The position numbers and the translations under genes are program-made. Shown in pieces: positions 40,741 through 50,128 of a stretch of 64,000 nucleotides of DNA. The first letter of the stretch is position 1; each line of letters begins with the position of its first letter. The stretch comes from Bacteroidota bacterium (GTDB lineage: Bacteria; Bacteroidota; Bacteroidia; Flavobacteriales_D; Crocinitomicaceae): contig JAJRQK010000005.1 in assembly GCA_024280295.1 (NCBI GenBank), forward strand, positions 1 to 64,000, in the 5' to 3' direction. The notes below the pieces were generated by a model that saw nothing but the letters and a program-made list of their open reading frames with translations, made no database searches and was not told where the DNA came from.

Positions 40741-41792
40741 TTTTATTTGCTTTTATCGCGACCATCGGAGTTGCAGTATATCTTGGGCGACACAAAATAA
40801 TGGGACTGTTTGGTGATGATACTCGGACAACAAATAGTTCTGAAGTAAAACTCTTGTTTCGAGAGAATCCAACAGCTGATTTACTTGCTGCAAAACTTGT
40901 AGAAGAAGGAATTCTTCCCAATGAGAAGATATTTAACGATTTTGTGAAATCAGAAGGTGTTGATACATCAAATTTTGCCGCTGGAAAGTATATTATCCTA
41001 TCAGGTACTCAATTGTCGGACCTAATAAATGGCTTTGTTAAAGGCGATAATGGGCATGGAAATGCAGAGGTAAAAGTCAATGTGACATTTAATCACTGTA
41101 TCGATATTCAGGACATTGGTGCGAATATTGGTCAGTGTATTTTAGCGGATAGTGCGTCAATTGTCGATTATATTCTCGATCCAGAAACATTAAATAAATA
41201 CGCTTTTACTGAAGAACAAATTCCTGCGTTGTTTATTCCTAAGCAATATCAGATGTACTTTGATACAGATGCAGCGGAATTTGTGGCATTCATGGCAGCA
41301 GAATTTAGGAACTACTGGAATGAAGAGCGAATGCAGAAATTGAAAAATGTTGGGTTAACATCTCCCTCACAGGCAGTAACACTTGCTAGTATCGTTTATA
41401 GTGAGCAATCTCGTGTTTCAGAAGAATGGCCGACTATTGCAAAGCTTTATTTGAATCGTATTAATCGCGGAATTCCACTCGAAGCTGATCCAACGTTCAA
41501 GTTTTGTTGGCCTGATCGATTGAAAGGAGTGGAACATTTACTAGATGTTCACAAAAACAAGGATTGTCCTTACAATACTTATTTACATACAGGAATTCCT
41601 CCAGGTCCAATATGCTTACCTCCTTACGATGTTGTTGATGCTGTTTTGAATCCAGCCAATGTTGATTACATTTTCCTTTGTGGAGACGGGACGGGGCATC
41701 ATAATTTTGCGACAACTAATTCTGAACACAATAAAAATGTAGCGGAATATCGAATATGGTTAAAGGAATACATGAAAAACAAGAATAAATGA
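40725..41792 (+). CDS. mltG: Endolytic transglycosylase MltG
   Basis: 'QAVTLASIVYSEQSRVSEEWPTIAKLYLNRINRGIPLEADPTFKF...YNTYLHTGIPPGPICLPPYDVVDAVLNP...YIFLCGDGTGHHNFATTNSEHNKNVAEYR'. Confidence 0.95.
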   Translation: MVKRLILFAFIATIGVAVYLGRHKIMGLFGDDTRTTNSSEVKLLFRENPTADLLAAKLVEEGILPNEKIFNDFVKSEGVDTSNFAAGKYIILSGTQLSDLINGFVKGDNGHGNAEVKVNVTFNHCIDIQDIGANIGQCILADSASIVDYILDPETLNKYAFTEEQIPALFIPKQYQMYFDTDAAEFVAFMAAEFRNYWNEERMQKLKNVGLTSPSQAVTLASIVYSEQSRVSEEWPTIAKLYLNRINRGIPLEADPTFKFCWPDRLKGVEHLLDVHKNKDCPYNTYLHTGIPPGPICLPPYDVVDAVLNPANVDYIFLCGDGTGHHNFATTNSEHNKNVAEYRIWLKEYMKNKNK

Positions 41793-42799
41793 GTGATTTA
41801 AAGAGAAGAACGTTTTTCAAATTAGGGTTGTTTGGTGTGGTATTGAGTCTTGTGAAACCAACCAAAGCTGCCGAACTACTGACAAATATAAAGGGAAGTA
41901 GATTTGCTGCTACACCAAAGAGAACAGTGATTTCGACATGGAGTCATGGGATGGAAGCTAATGAAACTGCATGGGAAGTGCTTTCTTCAAATGGGCGAGC
42001 ATTAGATGCTGTTGAGAAAGGTGTGATGACAACTGAGTCTGATATGTCTAACAGAAGCGTTGGAGCAGGAGGAAGGCCAGATAGAACAGGTCATGTTACG
42101 TTGGATGCCTGTATCATGGATGAGAAGTCACGCTGTGGTTCAGTAGCATACCTGGAAGGAATTAAGCATCCCATCTCAGTTGCACGTGGAATAATGGAGA
42201 ATACTCAACACGTTATGCTTGTTGGAGATGGTGCTAGAGATTTTGCGTTAGACTACGAATATGAAAAGGTTAAATCACCTATTAAAGAAGTTAAGAAAGA
42301 TTGGAGAGAATGGAAGAAAGAGAACAAGGATCTTTTTAAGAAGCCAACGATCAACCATGAAAATCATGACACGATAGGAATGCTCGTTTTAGATGATTAT
42401 GGTAACCTTAGTGGCGCTTGTACTACAAGTGGGTGGGCATATAAAATGCCTGGACGAGTGGGGGATTCTCCGATAATTGGTGCTGGGCTTTTTGTCGATA
42501 ATGAAGTAGGAGCAGCATGTGCAACAGGGTTGGGTGAAGCAATTATACGTATTGCTGGAAGTCATACTGTAGTCGAGCTTATGCGACAAGGGAAGTCACC
42601 GCAAGAAGCATGCAAGCTAGCGGTAGAACGTATTATTTCAAAACACGATGATCTTACCAATCTTCAGTGTGCATTTATAGCACTGGATAAGTTTGGAAAC
42701 TATGGCGGGTATTCTGTTTACAAAGGGTTTGACTTTGCACTGAAAACAGATGAAAGAAATGAAGTGGTCAAAGCGGATTATAATCTAAGTTGGGAGTAG
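41789..42799 (+). CDS. N4-(beta-N-acetylglucosaminyl)-L-asparaginase family (Ntn hydrolase), Tat-type signal
   Basis: 'LKRRTFFKLGLFGVVLSLV' twin-arginine motif; 'NHDTIGMLVLDDYGNLSGACTTSGWAYKMPGRVGDSPIIGAGLF'. Confidence 0.93.
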   Translation: MSDLKRRTFFKLGLFGVVLSLVKPTKAAELLTNIKGSRFAATPKRTVISTWSHGMEANETAWEVLSSNGRALDAVEKGVMTTESDMSNRSVGAGGRPDRTGHVTLDACIMDEKSRCGSVAYLEGIKHPISVARGIMENTQHVMLVGDGARDFALDYEYEKVKSPIKEVKKDWREWKKENKDLFKKPTINHENHDTIGMLVLDDYGNLSGACTTSGWAYKMPGRVGDSPIIGAGLFVDNEVGAACATGLGEAIIRIAGSHTVVELMRQGKSPQEACKLAVERIISKHDDLTNLQCAFIALDKFGNYGGYSVYKGFDFALKTDERNEVVKADYNLSWE

Positions 42800-43171
42800 C
42801 GTTTTGTCCTGTTTCCAATCTTCATAGGGGCACCCAAAACGGTTCTCTAGTCTCTCAATCTCATTGACGAGCCTTTTTAAGTAGCCAAACATCACTTAAT
42901 GTTTTAATCATGAGAGTCTGATCGTTTTTCTAACTTATCCAATTCAATAGACTTAGAGTGAAATTAATCTAAATGGTTTTGTGAATAATAAGGTTAATCA
43001 CATTGGTATATTGCTCCTAATAGATTTAATTAGTGTCGGGGACTCTATTGAGAAATCCTGCTAATTTCACACCGATCAATATTTGTTTAATTCAAATGTC
43101 AATTCCAACTACGTAATTTATTTGCGCTCTAATTGGTGAAATTCCCGATAGGTATTATCTGATTTTCACTA

Positions 43172-43201
43172 AAAAGCGAGAATCAATTGACCCTCGCTTT
43201 T
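43172..43201. terminator. Bidirectional terminator-like hairpin
   Basis: AAAAGCGAG-N-CTCGCTTTT between convergent genes. Confidence 0.7.
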
Positions 43202-43249
43202 AAAATTAATTTTCACCGTTGCAACTCTACTAATCCAACAATTGTATAG

Positions 43250-44200
43250 TTAATGTCCTTTCGCAGCTAAATAACGTTCAGCATCCAAAGCTGCCATGCA
43301 GCCCGTTCCGGCTGCTGTTACTGCTTGACGATAGGTTTTATCCGCAGCATCTCCAGCAACGAAAACGCCCGCGACATTCGTTTTTGAAGTCCCTGGTTGT
43401 TCGTAGACAATGTAACCTGTATCATCCAAGTTGATGTAGTCCTTAAAAATATCCGTGTTTGGTTTATGTCCAATAGCAACAAAGAATCCTGTTGCTGGAA
43501 TATCTTTAACTTCACTTGTCTTATTATTCTTGACACGAACTCCAGTTACAACTTGTCCATCACCTAATACTTCTTCAGTTTCAGTATTGAACAGGATTTC
43601 AATATTCTCTGTATTCTTAACGCGCTCTGCCATGATTTTAGAAGCTCTAAATTCGTCTCTTCTAACAAGCATAGTAACTTTCGCACATAGTTTTGATAGA
43701 TAATGTGCCTCTTCACATGCAGAATCTCCCGCACCAACAATCACTGTTTCTTGTCCTCGATAGAAAAATCCATCACAAACTGCACAAGCAGAAACTCCTC
43801 CGCCGAGTTTGAGGTACTTTTGCTCACTCTCAAGTCCAAGGTATTTTGCAGTTGCACCTGTTGAAATTACTATTGTATCAGCGTGAATTTCTTTACCGTC
43901 ATCTGCCCAAGCTTTGTGGACACTTCCTGAGAAATCAACTTTTGTGATGAACCCAAATCTTACGTCAGTTTCAAATCGTTTCGCCTGTGCTTCTAATTGC
44001 ACCATCATCTCTGGACCTGTAACCCCTTCTGGGTATCCTGGGAAATTTTCAACTTCATTCGTTGTTGTTAATTGTCCCCCTGGCTGCATTCCTTGATATA
44101 ACATTGGACTCATATCTGCACGTGCAGCATATATAGCAGCTGTATATCCAGCAGGTCCTGATCCAATAATTAGGCATTCTACTTTTTCGATCTCGCTCAT
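43250..44200 (-). CDS. trxB: Thioredoxin-disulfide reductase
   Basis: 'IIGSGPAGYTAAIYAARA', 'CAVCDGFFYRGQ', 'AGDAADKTYRQAVTAAGTGCMAALDAERYL'. Confidence 0.97.
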   Translation of the reverse strand: MSEIEKVECLIIGSGPAGYTAAIYAARADMSPMLYQGMQPGGQLTTTNEVENFPGYPEGVTGPEMMVQLEAQAKRFETDVRFGFITKVDFSGSVHKAWADDGKEIHADTIVISTGATAKYLGLESEQKYLKLGGGVSACAVCDGFFYRGQETVIVGAGDSACEEAHYLSKLCAKVTMLVRRDEFRASKIMAERVKNTENIEILFNTETEEVLGDGQVVTGVRVKNNKTSEVKDIPATGFFVAIGHKPNTDIFKDYINLDDTGYIVYEQPGTSKTNVAGVFVAGDAADKTYRQAVTAAGTGCMAALDAERYLAAKGH

Positions 44201-44367
44201 ATTCTGTATCTAAAATTTATCTCATTTGACGTAAGAGCAAAAGTAACATTTCAACTAGAACTAAAATATGATTAAAATTTCTTTCTATATATCGCACTAA
44301 AATTTCTAGGAATTCAATGATTTTAAATCATCACCTTAGGTTTTAATAATCAAAACAAGGTATATAT

Positions 44368-44398
44368 TTTGCTATTGACAAAAAGAACACTAATTTTG
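44368..44398 (+). promoter_or_regulatory. Bacteroidetes sigma-A promoter
   Basis: TTTG-N19-TAATTTTG matches TTTG-N19-TAnnTTTG, 27 nt upstream of the helicase start. Confidence 0.6.
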
Positions 44399-44424
44399 TA
44401 CCCACTTTTTCTGCCAAATATATT

Positions 44425-45936
44425 ATGATTGATACTGAATTGTACGAAGCCAAAACCCTCTATCCATTCCAAGAACAGACGGTTATTTCGATCTTAAAAG
44501 AGTTAAAAGAGAACGGGAAGGATTTTAATCTCCTATTTCAATTGCCAACTGGTGGAGGAAAAACGGTTATTTTCTCTGAAATTGCTAGACGATATATTGA
44601 AGAAACGAATGAAAAAGTTCTAATTCTTACACATCGTATCGAACTTTCGGTTCAAACGAGTCGTCAACTTACAGCTATTGGAGTTGGTAACATGGTGATT
44701 AGCAGTGAGGTGAAAGAAATTCCAAAAGACTGTGATCACGAATGCTTTATTGCGATGGTTGAGACATTGAATAATCGCTTGAATGATGACAAAGACTTTA
44801 TTAAAGGAGTTGGTTTGGTTATCGTTGATGAGGCACATTACAACAGTTTTCGAAAGATATTCCAGTTTTATGATAATGCAAATATCTTGGGAGTTACAGC
44901 AACGCCATTAAGCAGTAACAAGGCTCTACCATTAAATGATAATTACAATAAATTACTAGTTGGAGAAAGTATTTCTTCTTTAATCGAATGCGGTTATCTA
45001 GCTGATGCTGATTCATATACATACGATGTTAACTTGCATGGATTGAAGATTGGTTCTAATGGTGACTTTACAGTTAGTAGTTCTGATGTTGTTTATGGAA
45101 ATTACTTTATGCAGGAGAAATTACTCTTTGCTTATGAGGAAGTTGCAGTTGGAGATAAGACTTTGATTTTCAATTCTGGAATTGAGACATCACTTCGTGT
45201 GGAGGAAACATTCAAGAAACGAGGTTATCCAATTCGACATCTAGATTCAACGTTTAGTGATAAAGATCGTAAGGATGTTTTAGCCTGGTTCAAGAAGACA
45301 GATGATGCAATATTGACTTCCGTCGGGATTTTGACGACAGGATTCGATGAACCGACAGTTCAGACTATCATTTTAAATCGTGCTACTCGTTCGTTAACAC
45401 TCTACCATCAAATGATAGGACGTGGATCAAGACGTCTCCCGAAAAAAGCACGCTTTAAAGTAATTGATCTTGGGAATAATGTGCGTCGCTTTGGGGTTTG
45501 GCAAGATTTCCTTAATTGGCAAGATGCGTTTAAATTCCCAGATCGATTCTTAGAGGCAAGACTGAGCGAAACTGAAGACTTAGAATTCGAGGTTGAATTT
45601 GAATTTCCCCGTGTTATATCTGATGCACTCAAGGTCGATATGATGGATGGATTCAACATTAAAGAAGTTTATTACGAATGTGTCGATAATGGCCATAAAG
45701 GAAAGGTTGCAATCGATGCTTCCTTAGACAATCATTACGATACAATAATGGCATCCGCTGAAGATTATTTTCATGGATTGGAGCTAATGGATATGTTACG
45801 TGATCACATCGATCATCGATTGAAGCGCTATACAAAATGTATTACTAAGAGTACACCGAACTATTTGAAATATATCACTGAAACCTATCATAGACAACTC
45901 CGTCAAAGATTAAGAGCCAATTTGGAAGACGATTAG
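44425..45936 (+). CDS. DEAD/DEAH box helicase family protein
   Basis: 'LFQLPTGGGKTVIFSEIA', 'VIVDEAHYNSF', 'VTATPLSS', 'HQMIGRGSRRLPKKARFKVIDLGNN'. Confidence 0.93.
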   Translation: MIDTELYEAKTLYPFQEQTVISILKELKENGKDFNLLFQLPTGGGKTVIFSEIARRYIEETNEKVLILTHRIELSVQTSRQLTAIGVGNMVISSEVKEIPKDCDHECFIAMVETLNNRLNDDKDFIKGVGLVIVDEAHYNSFRKIFQFYDNANILGVTATPLSSNKALPLNDNYNKLLVGESISSLIECGYLADADSYTYDVNLHGLKIGSNGDFTVSSSDVVYGNYFMQEKLLFAYEEVAVGDKTLIFNSGIETSLRVEETFKKRGYPIRHLDSTFSDKDRKDVLAWFKKTDDAILTSVGILTTGFDEPTVQTIILNRATRSLTLYHQMIGRGSRRLPKKARFKVIDLGNNVRRFGVWQDFLNWQDAFKFPDRFLEARLSETEDLEFEVEFEFPRVISDALKVDMMDGFNIKEVYYECVDNGHKGKVAIDASLDNHYDTIMASAEDYFHGLELMDMLRDHIDHRLKRYTKCITKSTPNYLKYITETYHRQLRQRLRANLEDD

Positions 45937-45948
45937 TCTAGCCCTTTT

Positions 45949-46920
45949 ATGGAAAATGAACTAAACCTGCATCTTAATGTACAGGTAATAAATTCTAATA
46001 CCATGAAGAAAAACATCGACATCAAGGAACCATGTTCAGAAAACTGGGAACAAATGGCTCCAACACAGAAGGGGGCTTTTTGTGACAAATGTGCTCTGGA
46101 AGTCTACGATTTTTCGAATAAATCAGGAGATGAAATCCGTGATATTCTAAAACTGAATTTGGGAGGTCTATGTGGGAGGTTGAAACCTAGTCAACTTTCA
46201 GAATTGAACGATGATTTTACTGCATGGAACATGAATTCTAAACGTTCATTCCAAAGCGCTCTGGTCTTTTCATTGATTGTAGCCTTTGGGATGACCCTAT
46301 TTGGTTGTGAAGAAGATGAAGATGTTCAAATTAAAGAGATTCAAGCGATAGGACTTACATTTATGGATGATGGTAAAGCTGTCTCTGACTCTATGAATCC
46401 AGATAATCTTGAAGTTAATTTAATTAAGAAGGTTAGCAACCCTATTATATTAGAAAATTTTGAAGATGTTGGGATTTACGAAGATCAAATTATGGGGACT
46501 ATGGTTATGGATGTTGACAATGAGCCTGTACAAGATGTTGAGACTCCGATAACACTAGAATTGGCAGAACAGCCAATGATGGCAGGTGGGATCGGCTATT
46601 CGAGTGATTATGCCAACTACCTTGAGGAAATTCCAACTCAATTTATAGAAGTAGAGACGGAAATCAAATTTCAAGCATTTGCTTTTCCAAACCCAGCAAA
46701 AGAGCGTACTACGTTAAAAATCATCCTACCCGAAGAAACTAAAGTACAAGTAAAATTATTTGATATTGGCGGTCAATTTATCAGGGATATAAGCTCTAAA
46801 AAACTTCCAAAAGGAGAATCAAATTTTCCAATTGATCTAATAGGTTTGCGGGCAGGAACCTACATTTTATCAGTAATTACTTCTGAAAACAATGAATCAG
46901 TTAAGTTTATTAAACGCTGA
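45949..46920 (+). CDS. Bacteroidota Cys-motif membrane protein with T9SS-type C-terminal domain
   Basis: 'IKEPCSENWEQMAPTQKGAFCDKCALEVYDFSNKSGDEI', TM 'ALVFSLIVAFGMTLFGC', C-term 'AFPNPAKERTTLKIIL...VKFIKR'; ATG at 46003 is an alternative start. Confidence 0.8.
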   Translation: MENELNLHLNVQVINSNTMKKNIDIKEPCSENWEQMAPTQKGAFCDKCALEVYDFSNKSGDEIRDILKLNLGGLCGRLKPSQLSELNDDFTAWNMNSKRSFQSALVFSLIVAFGMTLFGCEEDEDVQIKEIQAIGLTFMDDGKAVSDSMNPDNLEVNLIKKVSNPIILENFEDVGIYEDQIMGTMVMDVDNEPVQDVETPITLELAEQPMMAGGIGYSSDYANYLEEIPTQFIEVETEIKFQAFAFPNPAKERTTLKIILPEETKVQVKLFDIGGQFIRDISSKKLPKGESNFPIDLIGLRAGTYILSVITSENNESVKFIKR

Positions 46921-46925
46921 ATTTG

Positions 46926-46957
46926 CTTCAGCACCAATCTACTTCAGCACCAATCTA
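46926..46957. repeat. Perfect 16-bp tandem duplication
   Basis: CTTCAGCACCAATCTA x2. Confidence 0.9.
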
Positions 46958-47455
46958 CCCCCATTGACAAAGGATACCTCCCATCAATGCGATAGTAATT
47001 ACCCAGTAACCTGTATTAATGAATATCAGTTTGAAAGATTTGCGCTCGAACATGGCATTGGTTGCTATAATGGGGAAAACAACTAGTAATCCAATTACAG
47101 TTCCATGAAATGCACCATGTTTGAATGTTCTATATCTATCTCCAATTGTTGATATTAATTCATTAAGGTGATTCATCGTTGCAGATCCATCAATCCCAAA
47201 GCCATCTTCTCCTGCGTATAGTGAATAGACATCAGTTTGATGCACTACGAGCATAAAGATTGCAAATCCGAGCACAAAACTAAACACTAAACTTAGAATG
47301 TAAATTAATGGCATATTTGCATTCTTGATTTTTTCTTCTGTCATTCCTGCTTCTTTCATCCAAGCAGATCCTATAGTTTTTGGATTGTAATATAAAAATC
47401 CAATAATCATTGGTACAAGTGCAGCTAAAGCTACTATTCCAATATTTGGCATCAT
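46955..47455 (-). CDS. DUF1761 domain-containing membrane protein
   Basis: 'IGIVALAALVPMIIGFLYYNPKTIGSAWMKEAGMTEEKIKNANM'. Confidence 0.8.
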   Translation of the reverse strand: MMPNIGIVALAALVPMIIGFLYYNPKTIGSAWMKEAGMTEEKIKNANMPLIYILSLVFSFVLGFAIFMLVVHQTDVYSLYAGEDGFGIDGSATMNHLNELISTIGDRYRTFKHGAFHGTVIGLLVVFPIIATNAMFERKSFKLIFINTGYWVITIALMGGILCQWG

Positions 47456-47638
47456 AATTCAGAGAGTTTTTAAGTTACGCTAAGTTAAATATACTAAAAA
47501 CTTGGATTAGTATTTTAATCTAGGTAGGACGGATTTCTGGGAAGAGATTTTTTTTGGTTTTTTAAGGGCGGGACTGTCTGATCAAAAAAACCAAAGATAC
47601 TTGAGTATAAGGTGGTTTTCATTTTCTAATGAATGCAG

Positions 47639-47678
47639 CAAAGTGATAACGATTGAACTTAAAAGTTGTTACAGCTTC
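47639..47678 (-). repeat. 40-bp perfect repeat, copy 1 (inverted relative to copy 2 at 60332)
   Basis: CAAAGTGATAACGATTGAACTTAAAAGTTGTTACAGCTTC. Confidence 0.95.
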
Positions 47679-48169
47679 AATTTCATGCGATCCACACTTC
47701 TATATTTGTTATTCCATTTCACAGCATCGACCTCATGGCTAAAGCGTTTAAAACCGAATTTACTGTATAGTGCAATTGCGATATTGTTGTGCGACATAAC
47801 CGTTAAATTTATTTGCTCCACCCACTCAAGTTTTTCTACTCGTTTTAGAACTTCAGCGACAAGAGACTTGCCAACTCCCTTACCTCGAAATTCCTCATCA
47901 ATCATCATTCCGCCCAGGATAGCTCGATGAGTCAATTTCTTTCTGTTTTCTTCTTCCAATTGGAAACTTACAATTCCGACTAGCTGATTTACTAAGAAAG
48001 CACCCAAAGTAAAGCTATTCTGATTTGCACTTGTTGGAAAAGATGCATCTCCTATATCCTCAGCAGAAATTCTAAAGTTTATTTCATCTTTTTTAAGAAT
48101 TGATCGCTTAAAATTAAGGTAAGATTCATTTTCATTTGGTTCAATTATTCTGATAAGAAAGTTGTCCAT
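47669..48169 (-). CDS. GNAT family N-acetyltransferase
   Basis: 'GGMMIDEEFRGKGVGKSLVAEVLKRVEKLEWVEQINLTVMSHNNIAIALYSKFGFKRF'. Confidence 0.92.
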   Translation of the reverse strand: MDNFLIRIIEPNENESYLNFKRSILKKDEINFRISAEDIGDASFPTSANQNSFTLGAFLVNQLVGIVSFQLEEENRKKLTHRAILGGMMIDEEFRGKGVGKSLVAEVLKRVEKLEWVEQINLTVMSHNNIAIALYSKFGFKRFSHEVDAVKWNNKYRSVDRMKLKL

Positions 48170-48228
48170 AGTTTGAATATCGTCTCAAAGGTAATTTATT
48201 GGTGCATTTCGAGCCGAAATTTGGACAA

Positions 48229-48262
48229 AGAAAAACAGTGTGCTCAAATTGAACACACTGTT
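48229..48262 (-). terminator. Rho-independent terminator after fibre-like gene
   Basis: AACAGTGTG-N-CACACTGTT hairpin followed on minus strand by TTTTTC. Confidence 0.8.
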
Positions 48263-48278
48263 GCAGGGTGAGTTATGG

Positions 48279-49931
48279 CTATTTTTGAATCATCACCTTA
48301 TTTTGGAAGAAAACGCCATCAATTACAGTCTGGATGATGTACTGTCCAGCTGGCTGATTAGAGAGGTTAATCTCAATTTGTGCATTTCTAACGTTCGTAG
48401 CATTTGTATAGATCACTTGTCCTTTAGCGTTGATCACTGAAACATCAACAGTTGATTCATTTTTGTTCTCTATTGCGACGTTTATCTTTCCTGTAGAAGG
48501 GTTTGGAAAGCATTTAACAAGCGAACGATCATCATTCTGAACAGTTGTAGATCTTTCTGAAGAAGTCAATTGAGAAACGAGCACCTTCAATTCAGCAATC
48601 TCCGATTTCAATGATTCAAGCTCATCTTGTTGTTCTTGCGTTGCTTTAACTAGTGGTACCACGAACTCAGCATAGCGAATTGCATAGTGGTCAGCATCGT
48701 TTTGAGGTTTCACTACTCCACTGAAGTTGTAATTCATCTCGTTTGCAGCTTGCTCAACTTCTTGTGCAATGAAACCAGTGTAAGTAATTGCTTCTGATTT
48801 AGCTTGTTGTTCTAGCCAGTCGCGTTTTGATTGTTCAGACATTAGGGTATCAGTTTCAATGTCAAATCCTGAGTGCTTATTGTAGGAAGCTAGATTGTAG
48901 TTATAGGTAACAGGTCTTAATTTCTGAATGAATTTAATTCCCGGAACGTCACCTTCAACATTTTCCTTGAAACGTCCATCAGATAGTGTACTCCAACCAA
49001 CTTGTCCCCCGATGTTTGTAACGTTAGCATTCCCAACTCTAGCCGCGTTAGAAGCAGTTACATTGGCATTATAGCCGAGTGATAGTGTATTATTTATTCC
49101 ATTTGGAGAATTGAATGTTGCTCTTGAACCTAAGGCAGTATTGTAATCACCATTATTAATACTTGACAAAGCATCAGCTCCTATTGCGGTATTATCCCAT
49201 CCATCTATACTATTGAAAAGAGAACTTTTTCCCACTGCTGTGTTGCCGTTTCCTGATGAATTAGTGAACATTGACATATATCCTAAAGCGGTGTTGAAAT
49301 CGCCTTGATTTTGTCTTAGAGCATAATAACCATCGGCTACATTAAAACTACCATTATTTTCTTCCATAGCTCGATACCCAGTTGCAGTATTTTCTGATCC
49401 TGTGAAATTATTGCGCATTGCTTGCATACCAACAGCTGTATTAGCATTGCCAGTTGTGTTTTCTTCTAATGAGGAAAATCCAGTTGCAGTATTATCGATA
49501 CCTGTTGTATTATAGTACATCGCGGAGAATCCGCTGGCAGTATTATTATACCCTGTCGTATTTAAGTGCAGAGAATAAGCACCATGAGCAGAATTGTAAT
49601 GACCAGATGAATTAATATAAAGTGAATATGCTCCACTGGCAGTATTATAATACCCATGTGTATTATACTTGAGCGCAGTAGTACCGATTGCGGTATTGTA
49701 AGAGCCTTGAGCGTTAGATTTCATTGCATCGTCACCAAAAGCCGAATTGTAACTTCCAATTGTATTTCCATTCATCGAGTTCAAACCAAAAGCAGAATTC
49801 CACTGTCCTGAGGTGTTACTCGATAACGAATTCACTCCGTAGTTTGTATTTTGTCCGTAAGATGCAAAAGTGCAGCCAATTATCAATGGAAGAACAAGTG
49901 CTTTTCTAATTATTAACCTTTTCTTTTTCAT
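48279..49931 (-). CDS. Tail-fibre-like repeat protein with S74 intramolecular chaperone-type domain and T9SS type A sorting domain
   Basis: ~15 copies of a 17-aa NTAxG repeat; 'DGRFKENVEGDVPGIKFIQKLRPVTYNYN...GFIAQEVEQAANEM'; C-term 'CFPNPSTGKINVAIE...FQNKVMIQK'. Confidence 0.92.
   Translation of the reverse strand: MKKKRLIIRKALVLPLIIGCTFASYGQNTNYGVNSLSSNTSGQWNSAFGLNSMNGNTIGSYNSAFGDDAMKSNAQGSYNTAIGTTALKYNTHGYYNTASGAYSLYINSSGHYNSAHGAYSLHLNTTGYNNTASGFSAMYYNTTGIDNTATGFSSLEENTTGNANTAVGMQAMRNNFTGSENTATGYRAMEENNGSFNVADGYYALRQNQGDFNTALGYMSMFTNSSGNGNTAVGKSSLFNSIDGWDNTAIGADALSSINNGDYNTALGSRATFNSPNGINNTLSLGYNANVTASNAARVGNANVTNIGGQVGWSTLSDGRFKENVEGDVPGIKFIQKLRPVTYNYNLASYNKHSGFDIETDTLMSEQSKRDWLEQQAKSEAITYTGFIAQEVEQAANEMNYNFSGVVKPQNDADHYAIRYAEFVVPLVKATQEQQDELESLKSEIAELKVLVSQLTSSERSTTVQNDDRSLVKCFPNPSTGKINVAIENKNESTVDVSVINAKGQVIYTNATNVRNAQIEINLSNQPAGQYIIQTVIDGVFFQNKVMIQK
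49092..49850 (-). repeat. Coding tandem repeat, ~15 units of ~51 bp (17-aa NTAxGxxALxxNTTGxx)
   Basis: Periodicity read directly from protein; two units are 16 aa. Confidence 0.85.
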
Positions 49932-49975
49932 GTATTTAAGTTTAAATAGTTACTGTTTTATTATTAATTACAGGC

Positions 49976-50044
49976 CAAATGTAAGCGGGTAATTATCTAG
50001 TAAAAAATAAACTCAGTGAGTGACATGAATTCTCAGTGAATGAC
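49976..50044 (-). promoter_or_regulatory. Regulated promoter module A: GTCATTCACTGA-N8-GTCACTCACTGA-N29-TACATTTG
   Basis: Direct repeat with 20-bp period plus Bacteroidetes -7 box; near-identical architecture at 55333-55401. Confidence 0.75.
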
Positions 50045-50084
50045 GAACATTTAACAGAGTATTACACATTGTTATAACAAAAAA

Positions 50085-50108
50085 GAGCCTGATCAACTGA
50101 TCAGACTC
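50085..50108 (-). terminator. Rho-independent terminator after 50129..51556
   Basis: Minus strand GAGTCTGATCA-GT-TGATCAGGCTCTTTTTT. Confidence 0.8.
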
Positions 50109-50128
50109 ACACTAAATTATGCGAATTT

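Noticed and set aside
47545-47598. TTTGGTTTTTT ... AAAAAACCAAA inverted repeat
   Set aside because: Low-complexity arms with a long loop; at best a weak terminator.
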